In this document: positions 1-8,141 of the stretch, one piece after another
Position numbering within the stretch: the first letter of the stretch is position 1
Layout: each line of letters opens with the position of its first letter
DNA from: Cymbomonas tetramitiformis
Taxonomy: Eukaryota > Chlorophyta > Pyramimonadophyceae > Pyramimonadales > Pyramimonadaceae
Length of the DNA: 21,227 nucleotides
Direction: 5' to 3'
Assembly (NCBI GenBank): GCA_001247695.2
Contig: LGRX02028979.1
Location: 1 to 21,227, forward strand
Notes under the pieces: generated by a model
Database searches by the model: none
What the model was told of the DNA's origin: nothing
Seen by the model: the letters and a program-made list of their open reading frames with translations, nothing else
Made by a program: the position numbers and the translations under genes

Positions 1-15
1 CGGAGAATTGTATAT

Positions 16-95
16 AAAATTCAATAATCGATATGAATCGATATCATCGATTATCGATTGAAAATGTTGAATATCGAAATCGATCGATATGCAAG
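16..95. repeat. ATCGAT-rich repeat, left edge
   Basis: The stretch is built from ATCGAT and TCGATA words in both orientations. A block at 33-51 (ATGAATCGATA core) reappears with about three differences near 4411-4429. This suggests a short dispersed or satellite-like repeat at both edges of the 1-4450 region. No function can be assigned. Confidence 0.45.
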
Positions 96-658
96 TTTGA
101 AACCGATTAGGAGCCCTGATCACCACCATCATCATCCTACATCTGGCTATATGGGCTCTGGGCAGCGACAGTTTGATGATTTTGGGGACAGTGAGGAAGA
201 AGATGAATCGGAGTACCCTGTTGGGTATTTCGACGATTCTGAAGACGATTTGGAGGAGGAAGAGGGGTGGTATGGCCACTTGGCTTGCGCACCGCATTTT
301 CTACCCTTCGATTGGATCAAGATTCTGAGCTGGACACAGGTTTCCAACGCGAGTCTTATGGCGGAGTTTTAGAGCCCCACTTGGGGAGGACTTTTTAACG
401 CAGAATTATTTCGTTGTTGGCGATGATTCTTTTGTGGAGCCGATCTCAGAGCCCACACCAAAGGAATGCGAAAACGAGAACTTTCCGGAGGCAGCTTTCG
501 CTGAAGGAGAACAGCACGATGATGGGTACACCGCACAGGGGTGGGCTGCCCGGGAGGCAGGGGCTTACGACTCTCACGAGTATGGTGGTGCGTCAGAGGA
601 ATTCGCTGAGCATTTTGACGAGTATGTTCACGACGAGTACTACTCCGATGATTATTGA
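64..658 (+). pseudogene. Decayed acidic, gag-like reading frame
   Basis: Two overlapping frames read strongly acidic protein. One (64-372) has a His run followed by clusters such as GDSEEEDESEY and DDSEDDLEEEEG. The other, open from before 371 to the stop at 656-658, ends in DEYYSDDY. The change of frame around 340-400 and the mixed continuations there point to frameshift decay of one original coding region. Its place upstream of about 480 bases of noncoding DNA, a hairpin and an LTR-like start at 1138 matches the 3' part of the intact gag-only element at 10059-13434. No enzymatic motif is visible. Calling it gag is an inference from layout and composition; an acidic host protein fragment is possible. 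Confidence 0.35.
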
Positions 659-1137
659 TTTCTTTTCATTGACCGGCGGGGCGTTACTTGGGAGCCAGCC
701 ACTTGCTGTAGTTGAGATTGGATGTTCATTTTGGCAACTTATTTTACTATCCTAGCCACTTGCGGCGAGCAGCGTTTGTTTTTTTTATGGCACGTAATCC
801 ATGGGCGGAGATCCCTTTTCAGAGTGCGAAGACGACAACGCTACATCGACCGGCAAGGTTTTCTTAATTTTAGCTGCTTAATCCAACATGCAGACCGGCG
901 GTTTTCTTACATGCGTTACCCAGCCACTTGCAGGCAAAGAGAATTTGTGATCGGAGACGTATTCTTATTTTTTATCTCGTGGCTCACAACTCATCCTAGC
1001 ATTTAATTTGTGCTTTGGCACTCAACCACATCTCGAGACCTAGCTAGCTCCTAGAGTTGACAACTTACATTTCTTTCAGTAAACTCTAGTAGCTAGGGTG
1101 GTGTGTTGTCACAAGCTGCACCTCAAATGAGGTGGTG
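659..1137 (+). other. Noncoding 3' region of a decayed element, with hairpins
   Basis: No convincing gene. AGCCACTTG occurs three times (697, 754, 922). Near the end, 1044-1058 (CTAGCTCCTAGAGTT) pairs with 1082-1096 at 14 of 15 positions. A second hairpin, CACCTC (1119-1124) with GAGGTG (1129-1134), sits directly before the LTR-like start at 1138, and its 3' arm is the only purine-rich tract there. By position this would be the 3' untranslated region and plus-strand priming region of an LTR element. Confidence 0.4.
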
Positions 1138-1403
1138 TGCTGGAAATGACAGCCTGACTAGTTCGTACAGTCAGGTGTCATATCCAGTGTGTCATTCTCG
1201 GTGTACAGTCAGTGACCTAGACTCGGTATTTATGTCCTTCTATACGAGTCTAGTCATCCGTTTGTTACGTCGGCTCTCGGGTCCCCACTACCTGTTGAGC
1301 TGTTTTCAGCAATTGTCGATCCACGCCAGCGCCACGGCACGACGCCAACGCCATCGCCAACGCCAAAATCCGTCGAACTCGATACTTTCGTCCTTGTTAG
1401 ACA
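1138..1403 (+). mobile_element. LTR-like sequence (old element 1)
   Basis: It begins TGCTGGAAATGACA directly after a GGTGGTG tract, as the proven LTR at 13215 does (TGCTGGATGTGACA). A TATTTATGT box lies about 90 bases in, close to its place in the 215-bp LTR. The box sits in the loop of a perfect 9-bp inverted repeat, CTAGACTCG (1217-1225) and CGAGTCTAG (1245-1253). The 3' end is uncertain: TTAGACA at 1403 is one TG...CA-compatible choice. No partner LTR or target duplication is visible, so a chance resemblance cannot be excluded. Confidence 0.35.
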
Positions 1404-1707
1404 AGTAATGCCACGAAAGAAGTTTCTAGAATTCTTGCTTACGAGTATAGTGAAGTTCGGGATATACATTCCAGCCCTTTTGATCCGGGCTCCCACTCCT
1501 GTTCTTGTTCCTGTTATTTTGCCACATCGGACTGGCACCCGACGCTCACCCATGCTCGCGGCGTGCTCACATGAGCGTGGATAAAAAATGGTCTCGCACT
1601 GTTGGATTGAATTATGCCACCTGGTGCAGCGTCGATCGGGAATATGTCTGTATGATCCAAGCTTTTTGCACGGAATTCAAAATGTCAGATGACAGGTCAG
1701 GAAGAAG

Positions 1708-1729
1708 AACAGGTTTCACCGAACCTGTT
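1708..1729. repeat. 8-bp perfect hairpin
   Basis: AACAGGTT (1708-1715) and AACCTGTT (1722-1729) are perfect inverted repeats around a six-base loop. The surrounding bases (about 1404-1855) hold no supported gene. Confidence 0.4.
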
Positions 1730-1856
1730 ATCTGAAGAATAACATGCTGAAATCTGTATCTGTTCCGCCGCGGGGCTCGAAGCGGGTGAACCAAATGACC
1801 GAATGAAACACAGATGCGCACATACAACGTTGAAAATATGTTTCAGTTGTTGTTAC

Positions 1857-1936
1857 TAGTATTCGCATACCGAATACTAACGGTTTTAAGTATTCGCATA
1901 CCGAATACTAACGGTATTCGTATACCGAAGGGAATG
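1857..1936. repeat. Tandem repeat with hairpin units
   Basis: A unit of about 31 bases is repeated twice, plus a partial third copy. Its core GTATTCG-CATAC-CGAATAC is itself a 7-bp inverted repeat. It is followed by short CCCGCTTCCGCC repeats to about 1985. This looks like a small minisatellite; no coding function is visible. Confidence 0.6.
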
Positions 1937-2151
1937 CCGTTTTGCGGATGCGGTTTCCCGCTTCCGCCATTCCCGCTTCCGCCACACGAAGCGGAGAATT
2001 CGAGATCTGCTTCCAGACACCGAATATGTGCGGGGATGCTTCCAATCGTTCATGATACCTTCTAGTAAACATTATTTCCTTCTAATATATCGCGAATACT
2101 TCAATTTCTTCACTAATCTACCCTGCTGCACTAGGTTTTCACAGTGTTAAT

Positions 2152-2171
2152 TAGGTCAAACGTTTGACCTA
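2152..2171. repeat. Perfect 20-bp palindrome
   Basis: TAGGTCAAACGTTTGACCTA reads the same on both strands. It contains two inverted GGTCA / TTGAC half-sites and could be a dimeric protein-binding site. It lies just upstream of three copies of GCCTACGTGG (between 2188 and 2310). Confidence 0.55.
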
Positions 2172-2327
2172 CAAAGTGTCGCATTGCCTACGTGGGGCAT
2201 GTCGCATGGCCTACGTGGAGCGTACACTTGCGTCGCATATCCAAGGAGCGTCCATTTATTTTATCTCCGATTTGATCTGACGAACATTTTTTAAAATTTG
2301 CCTACGTGGAACCAAAAAACGCGTAAA

Positions 2328-2388
2328 TGTTGGACAAAACATCTTTGCGTAGCGTGTTACGCAAATAAAGATGTTTGTCCAAACATCT
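2328..2388. repeat. Imperfect foldback (about 24-bp arms)
   Basis: The left arm (from 2328, containing GGACAAAACATCTTT) pairs with the right arm (to 2385, containing AAAGATGTTTGTCC), with small bulges and a GCGTA/TACGC closing stem. The region 2160-2500 is rich in GCGTA and CGCGACGCGACG words in both orientations. It resembles a small foldback or MITE-like relic, but no terminal repeat or target duplication was confirmed. Confidence 0.4.
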
Positions 2389-2514
2389 CCGCGACGCGAC
2401 GCTCTTGCGTAACCTTTGCGTAGCGTTTTACAGTTTCCCAACCAATCAAATCGCTGCGATCAAAAGTTACGCGACGCGACGAAATTTCATTTTACCCAAA
2501 CCAGATTTAAGGAC

Positions 2515-3272
2515 GGGACTCAGGCCGCCCAAGAGAAGGTACATTTCACCCACGCATCTTTTGTTCCTGGGAGTGAGGTGGAGGAGCATGCATCGGCTCT
2601 GGTGTGTAGCCCTGCCGTTGCGGCGGAGGTCACACCGGAGGAGCAGGTTCCGGCAGGTGGTGCGGCGGCATCGGCGTCCGCCGTGCCGGCCCCTGCTATG
2701 CCTGTCTCGCAGGTGGAGGATGTGGACTTGTGGAGCCCGCGCCAACTCAATCGGCGCGTGTGACCACCACGGCGGCGACGAGCGGTGAGTTCGAGGGATT
2801 CGTGCAGACGGTTAATCACGCCGCCGTCCAGCCGTTTGACATGACTGGCTACGACACGGATGACTACGAGGACTTTGCGGACGGTACTTTCGCGGTGAAG
2901 CCGCGGACTCCGGCCATCTCGGCCAATCATGCGTCGGGGTCCGCAGCCCACGTGCCTCAGTCTGGTGGTGCTTCCCGCACCTACGGTTGTGGCAAGCCGC
3001 CATGGGGCTTCCCCGCACACGCGAGTACGTGGGGCTTTTCTTACTTCGTCTCTCGTATCCTCTTGATCTCAATCATGGGAGTGGGAGCTGCCACCTACAC
3101 GGCGGCCAACGACATCGACTCTGTGCATGTATCGGCTCGGGCTGCTCCGCAGCCTGTGCTGTGCAGGGGAGATCTTTGTATCTACTCTGGTATCATTGAG
3201 TTGGACCCCGTCACTCTGCGGTGCGGTACTGGACTCCCTGGGTGCTGCAGCGGTGACTCGCCGTCTGCCTGA
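2515..3272 (+). pseudogene. 5'-truncated gag-like C-terminal region (old element 2)
   Basis: Two frames, 2515-2763 and 2730-3272, read GC-rich, Pro/Ala/Glu-rich protein. The second carries an acidic patch (YDTDDYEDFADG), then TYGCG, then a hydrophobic stretch (FSYFVSRILLISIMGVGAA) and a Cys-containing tail. The intact gag-only ORF has the same order: an acidic patch (SDDDDKD), RYGCG, then a hydrophobic helix. This supports a related, diverged copy. The N-terminal two thirds of that protein, including the zinc knuckle, are missing, and the frame change near 2740 suggests decay. No catalytic motif is seen. Confidence 0.45.
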
Positions 3273-3656
3273 CCCACTGCGGGAGGACAGTGTTGCACAC
3301 CACTACCGTGGACATTGTGGTGGCGGTGCTCCTCTGTCCTTTGACCCCGAGTAGCTCTGGCTCTGATTCTGACAGTGCACCACTTTTCTGGCGGTGTGTT
3401 GAGATGTGCTTTGACCTCAACATGGTCTTCAATTTGGTTTATGTTTTTACTTTGACACCTTTGAAATCTTCAATTTGACTTGCTCACACAGAGCCTTTCA
3501 GTAGTTTAGCGGGACCTTAATTGCCCGTGTGTGTCTGCTCTTGTGCTAGAGGGTTCCAATTTGTGTATCAGAATTGCACAGTTGGATTAGCAGTTAGGTA
3601 TGTCAGCCCGGCTTATGCCCTAAGTTATCTTACATTTTCTGACTCTCCTAGCCAGT
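3273..3656 (+). other. Noncoding 3' region of old element 2
   Basis: No gene supported. It separates the gag-like stop from the hairpin/LTR start, as 12966-13197 does in the intact gag-only element. CAATTTG occurs at 3429 and 3471. Confidence 0.35.
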
Positions 3657-3681
3657 CACCACCCACAGTGTTGGGGTGGTG
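3657..3681 (+). promoter_or_regulatory. Hairpin with purine 3' arm before LTR (priming tract candidate)
   Basis: CACCACCC (3657-3664) pairs perfectly with GGGTGGTG (3674-3681) across a nine-base loop, and the LTR-like TGTTG starts at the next base. The same arrangement, CACCACC-CTA-GGTGGTG, abuts the proven 3' LTR at 13215. By position it would be the plus-strand primer, although it is not a classical polypurine tract. Confidence 0.45.
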
Positions 3682-3942
3682 TGTTGAAATCTGTATAGGC
3701 AGCCCTGACCGGGAGTCCCGGCGCAGGCCCCTATGATAGATCACTAGGCCAACACCGGACTGCTGACTGATCTATAGGTTCGTATTGTGACATACGCTGT
3801 GTCATAGGTAGGCTAGACTCCGAGACCGGCCGAGACCGTTCCGGGTATATACAACTTAGGGTTTATTTATCTAGAGTTTTTATCCACACAGACAATTCGG
3901 GAATATTTGATATCTAGTGAACTAGGATATTCCGGTATAACA
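3682..3942 (+). mobile_element. LTR-like sequence (old element 2)
   Basis: It starts TGTTGAAATC immediately after the GGTGGTG arm. A candidate end at ...GGTATAACA gives TGTT/AACA inverted termini and a length of 261 bp, similar to small LTRs. A TATA-like GGGTATATACAAC lies near 3843 and TTTATTTATC near 3862. No second copy or target duplication is in the window, so the limits are inferred. Confidence 0.35.
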
Positions 3943-4208
3943 GGCGAAAATAACATGATCGTCTTGCTATTTCCCCTTGTACAAGATACGATGTGGAGAC
4001 CGCTTTTCCCCGGGCCGGGGCATCTATGACGTGGACCACTCAGCGGGTTATATTCGAAACAATAGGAACGGGAACAACATTGGGATCAGGTGTCAAACGG
4101 GCTCGATTGGTGCACGTGTGCTCATCAATCACGGCTTTCGTTGTAACAGCAATAGCACCTTTTTTAGTGATGGCAGAGGGTCGATACATTCCCAATACGG
4201 TACATGCC
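3943..4208. other. No supported gene
   Basis: Short open frames exist (about 3993-4226), one with a hydrophobic run (AFVVTAIAPFLVMA). No start, family or repeat evidence makes them convincing. Confidence 0.2.
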
Positions 4209-4450
4209 CAACATGGTATCGATTAATCGATTTTGACCCACGTTGTGCCGCTCAATTTTGAATTCATTGATCAATATCAAAGGTGTTCGCCGGGTATCGA
4301 TCAATACCGATAGGTCCTAGGGGGGTACCGATCAATACGTATTATGTAGTAATTCGTATCAATCAATATTCACATATGTACAAATTTCCGATCGATCAAC
4401 AACACTATTTCGATGAATCGATACTATCGAAATTATTGATCATCGATACT
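4209..4450. repeat. ATCGAT/ATTGATC-rich repeat, right edge
   Basis: It is dense in TATCGAT, GATCAATA and ATCGATAC words in both orientations, giving many short inverted repeats, for example GGTATCGATTAATCGAT near 4214. It resembles the repeat at 16-95. Confidence 0.45.
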
Positions 4451-5540
4451 ACGCTCCTTGACTGAGACCAAGAAGGAATTTTGGCTTTCTAAACTGCAAA
4501 AATTCAGGCATAAACGCTTTAATTGCAAGCATAATCAATATAAATGTGTCTTCCCCTTGATCTATGAAACCTAAACACTATTAACCGCATATACCTCGAC
4601 ACATGTATGAATAATACGTATATATATCTTGGATATGGTGGGTATTCAAAACATACGCAATTCTAGCTGCGTCATATAGCCACAAATAACAATTTCAACC
4701 TATCAGAAGAATGCAAAGTGGTATGCTTATCTTGGGCGACTTGAGGACGACGACCTGGAGACCCTAAGTGCTACCAAGTCACCTTGAAAGCCCAACCGGC
4801 GTTGTAAAGAGTCAGTACTAGCTTTCTACTCAAGAGCATATCTCCTTGCACTCTAACAAATGTTGTTATGAGGACTGGCTATATATCTTGCCGCACTTAG
4901 AGAACCTATCCAGAAGTCGCGCGCGACAACGCGCCATTCAAGAGTTTGACAAACCGAAATTCGTTGTTGACGTACAAGCTGTTGAACGCACCGTCGGTGA
5001 GAACAAATAATCAATAAGAATAACTATAAGGAGGCGTGCACTTAATCTGCAGTGGGAACAGGGTAAGGCCGACAAGATGCTTATTGTATTCAACCGCCGT
5101 TTTTAGAGACTGTTGAACTCACAGAAAGTTACGAAATCGACAACAAAGTATGTTAGAGCATAAGCTTTACAATAGTTTTCACGATTAGATGCTAGCAAGA
5201 AAGAAGAAGGTTCCTCTGCAATAACTTATAATACGTTGATAACTAGAAAGAAGATGCGAGGCTGTCTATGGGTGGGATCTTCCTTTGACTGGATCGACGA
5301 TGTAAGATGGGTTTCCACGAGATAGCAGATCATGCATTAGTTTATGCTGAAAATGGCCTCAAATAGGAATTATAGTACATACGACGCTATCAACACGAGC
5401 ACCGATGAGAGGGCCAATCATACACGCACGCACACAATAAAAACGCCATAAGCTTCCCGAAGCAGCTGTTCTGTATATTACGGCAAACGCAAAACTCCCA
5501 CGCTTTCCGTTATGCTACAGTGCCAAAATAACCGTTTCGT
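4451..5540. other. Intergenic stretch, no gene seen
   Basis: AT-rich DNA without a frame of convincing length, a recognisable RNA gene or a strong repeat on either strand. Confidence 0.4.
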
Positions 5541-5542
5541 AA

Positions 5543-5908
5543 TTAATCACGCCCCTGCGATTCGGCAGCTCCTCTACTATTTTGTCGTTGAGACTGCTGC
5601 TGTGCACTGAGTTCATTCGTCGGGATGACATCGTGCTGTATAGTGGACCGGGTACGGCGAATATGGCAGCTGGCGAAGCTACATTCAGTGAAATCACATA
5701 CGCCAGAGCAGCCTTCAAAGGAACAATTATTCGCAGTGTTACCAGGACCAAGTGTGCAGTTTTGGACAAGACACGACTCTAGTTTGCTATTGGTGATTGC
5801 ACAACTTGAAACGTTACATTTGGAAAGCTGTCCGTTGTTGACAAGCTGGTTGCTCACTTGCACGTTTGCAACGGACATATCTATGACAGGTTGGTTGCAA
5901 ACTTCCAT
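5543..5908 (-). CDS. Small Cys-rich pentapeptide-repeat protein (candidate)
   Basis: This 121-residue frame has a striking five-residue period. Hydrophobic residues fall at 3, 8, 13, 18, 23, 28, 33, 38, 43, 48 and 53, and again at 73, 78 and 83. Cysteines recur two positions before the centre (31, 36, 46, 51, 71, 76, 81). This is the pattern of pentapeptide-repeat proteins, which fold as a right-handed four-sided beta-helix; residues 54-70 look like a register slip. The C-terminal third (from about 84) is polar, Arg/Gln-rich and probably disordered. There is no signal peptide or membrane segment. The ATG at 5908 is chosen because a stop lies in frame 18 bases upstream; CTTTCAG just before it could instead be a splice acceptor, so an upstream exon is possible. 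The function is unknown. It is isolated among repeats and may be a gene fragment. Confidence 0.45.
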   Translation of the reverse strand: MEVCNQPVIDMSVANVQVSNQLVNNGQLSKCNVSSCAITNSKLESCLVQNCTLGPGNTANNCSFEGCSGVCDFTECSFASCHIRRTRSTIQHDVIPTNELSAQQQSQRQNSRGAAESQGRD

Positions 5909-6073
5909 TCTGAAAGGTTCTTTTTAACGCGGGGAGTGAATGCTCCGTTCAAACCGTTGCAAGTAGACGACAGGTTACCCGTTCCAGGTTTGAACGTTTT
6001 CTCTTGATATTTTTGTTGTTCTCAGAGAGAGAGAGCAGATCGGACCACTCGAGACGTGACGGACGAAGGGACG

Positions 6074-6096
6074 ATCCGGAAACCGGAATTCCGGAT
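6074..6096. repeat. Inverted repeat ATCCGGAA / TTCCGGAT
   Basis: Perfect 8-bp arms with a seven-base loop. It lies about 170 bases upstream of the minus-strand ATG at 5908, near a GAGAGAGAGAG tract (6025-6036) and a GTTCAAACC / GGTTTGAAC inverted pair (5948-5956, 5988-5996). It could be part of that gene's upstream region, but this is not shown. Confidence 0.35.
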
Positions 6097-6337
6097 TAAT
6101 GCATTAGATTTTTAAACAAATACGCCGACCACTGCCGTATCATACGTATGAATACGCGTATACCGTATTTGGGTATGCGGCATTATAATCATCATCATCT
6201 ACAGTGTCACGAGTACCCCCTCCCTACCCCGTCGAATGTTTCCTCCCTCCCGCGTGTCACGGTATCATCAATCAAGAATCATGCATACCAGACCACCAGG
6301 TGGCATAAAATACTGAACATAAAAGGGAGAAAATTTC

Positions 6338-6389
6338 GGGGGAGAAGGGGAGAAGGGGAGAAAAAGGGGGAGAAAGGGGCGGGAGGGGC
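6338..6389 (+). repeat. G-rich polypurine tract, G-quadruplex candidate
   Basis: It is almost pure purine, with at least six runs of four or five G separated by one to five bases. This meets the usual G-quadruplex rule of four G-runs with short loops. The tract is also long enough to form triplex DNA. No LTR start follows it. Confidence 0.6.
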
Positions 6390-6390
6390 T

Positions 6391-6468
6391 TCGAATAGTA
6401 TAAGTATTGTCCCTTCGCTTGTCGATGCGGTCGTGGGAGTGTCGTGGGTATTCGAATAGTATAAGTAT
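6391..6468 (+). repeat. 17-bp direct repeat, 61 bases apart
   Basis: TCGAATAGTATAAGTAT occurs at 6391-6407 and 6452-6468. It could be an old target duplication, a tandem remnant or paired regulatory sites. Confidence 0.5.
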
Positions 6469-6933
6469 GGGTGAGCTTAGAGACGCTGGAATTCAGAATA
6501 GAAATTTCGTTATTAGGTATTCACTGGCTTGTCATCTCGCGATATCGAACCTGAACGTTGATGACGTCCAACCGTTTGGATACGATTCGTACCGTTGGCG
6601 TTGGCGTTGACTAGCTCAAGCATAAAGCGCTCGCTGCCGACGTCCATTACTCGCAATTTTCAAAACGGTCCTTCGCCTCATGGGCGGAACGGTGTCCAAT
6701 GTGACTGTTGTGTTATGTGGAAGTGTTTGGTTGTTTGTACTTTTCAATTCGTTTGTTGCATATATGCGAACTCGCGGTATTCGGTTTGCGCAGCTTGTGT
6801 CGCAGGTTTTCCGATGGCGAGGAGGGACGCACCTTTTTGAGATGTGGAAGTCTAGGGCAACCTAGCTTGGGATGATACCCAACCACATCCGACTCACTTT
6901 GTTCTCATATTCAATCTTCTCACCTTGGATATG
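6469..6933. other. Flank of the reversed LTR, no firm gene
   Basis: One ATG-started frame (6680-6865, 61 codons) contains a hydrophobic stretch that could be a membrane helix. It has no family resemblance that I recognise and no other support. Confidence 0.2.
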
Positions 6934-7449
6934 TGATACGGCGGGATAAACAGGCGCCGTGAATATATTATCAATATACAAATAAACACTGCGAAGTTGG
7001 ACAGCAACGCGAGTGTACGTAATAGCGGGTGATGAGTGCAGTCTCTGAGTGAAGAACTGCTTGAAGCCCAACGCTTCCTCATCTTATACCATATGTCTCC
7101 TATCATCATAGATAGTACCGCCATTGGGTTGTGAACCCGAGACATAGGTTGAACGACCAGCATGGTGATAACGAATAGTTCGTTCATGCTGTGCATGCGT
7201 GTTCCGCACATGGTTAAAGCAAAGATGGTTCTTGTTTGTACTTCAAGATGTATCTTGCTTGTCATCTTCGAGTTCGACGTACGAACTCTCGATGACAGGG
7301 TCATTCAAGTCTTTCCTTGAATAATGACAGATGATGTGACATTATCATCTGACGACAGGTACAGTCATGGTCGACCGTACTGACGACTGTCATAATAATA
7401 TATGACGCGACCGACTGTCATAATAATATATGACGCGACCGACTGTCAT
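6934..7449 (-). mobile_element. Reversed LTR copy, U3 start missing
   Basis: Read on the minus strand, it matches the complete LTR at 7450-8125 from inside the U3 repeat block to the terminal CCGCCGTATCA. The match ends exactly there, which sets 6934 as the LTR edge. Its first 130 or so bases (the TGTCAGGG end) are absent, and it stops against the start of the forward LTR. It has only the repeat units near the junction and a differing spacer near 7295-7325. No chromovirus coding sequence lies to its left, so it is a solo or stranded LTR. The simplest view is that the forward element inserted into it. Confidence 0.8.
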
Positions 7450-8125
7450 TGTCAGGGTCATGACCGATGACATATGTGTCATACATGCCATACGTGTCAT
7501 ACCTGTCAGACATGTCATACCATGTCATACCATGTCATGTCATGTCATGTCGGTCATGTCATATATTATTATGACAGTCGGTCGCGTCATATATTATTAT
7601 GACAGTCGGTCGCGTCATATATTATTATGACAGTCGACAGTATGGTCGACCATGACTGTACATGTCGAGTCGTGTCATATATTATTATGACAATCGTCAG
7701 TACGGTCGACGGTGACTGTACATGTCGCCAGATGATAATGTCACATCATCAGGCATCCCTGTCATCGAGAGTTCGTACGTCGAACTCGAAGATGGCAAAG
7801 CAAAGATACATCTTGAATACAAACAAGAACCATCTTGGCTTTTAAGCATGTGCGGAACACGCATGCACAGTGTGAACGAACTAGTCGTTATTACAATACT
7901 GGTCGTTCAACCTACGTCTCGGGTTCACAACCCAATGGCGGTACCATCTAAGATGATGGGAGACGTATGGTACAAAAGTGAGGAAGCGTTGTGCTTCAGC
8001 AGATCTTCTTACAGAGACTGCACTCACAACCCGTTATTACGTACACTCGCATTGCTGTCCAACTTTGCAGTGTTTATTTGTATATTGATAATATATTCAC
8101 GGCGCCTGTTTATCCCGCCGTATCA
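7450..8125 (+). mobile_element. 5' LTR of chromovirus
   Basis: It starts TGTCAGGGTCATGACC and ends CCGCCGTATCA, 676 bp. The start is fixed by its match to the 3' LTR beginning at 20863; the end is fixed by the breakpoint with the reversed copy. The U3 part contains many TGTCAT/ATGACA words and several 28-base units holding TCATATATTATTATGACA, which is a palindrome. A 7-bp hairpin GAGTTCG-TACGT-CGAACTC (7769-7787) is kept in all three copies. ACGGCG (8099-8104) and CGCCGT (8116-8121) form a hairpin at the 3' end, after AT-rich sequence that may hold processing signals. Transcription start and polyadenylation sites were not located. Confidence 0.85.
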
Positions 8126-8127
8126 GA

Positions 8128-8141
8128 TGGTATTCTAAAAG
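8128..8141 (+). other. Candidate primer-binding site of chromovirus
   Basis: TGGTATTCTAAAAG begins two bases after the LTR end, where LTR elements place the site complementary to a tRNA 3' end (TGG pairs with CCA). Only the position and the TGG support it; the tRNA was not identified. Confidence 0.5.

Noticed and set aside
414..755. Alternative basic frame over the decayed gag-like region
   Set aside because: It overlaps the acidic frame with its typical composition and reads as a shadow.
1746..1760. Start of a 5' LTR matching 3682 (TGCTGAAATCTGTAT against TGTTGAAATCTGTAT)
   Set aside because: Similarity ends after about 15 bases.
1760..1790. tRNA-like segment (GGGGCTCGAAGCGGG and its complement)
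   Set aside because: The arms do not pair as a T-arm, and no acceptor or anticodon stem was found.
3977..4261. Hypothetical proteins after the second LTR-like sequence
   Set aside because: Two overlapping frames are equally open, with no homology, codon or context support.
7440..7720. CRISPR-like regular repeats
   Set aside because: The repeats are TGTCAT words and a palindromic unit inside an LTR, without unique spacers, in a eukaryotic context.
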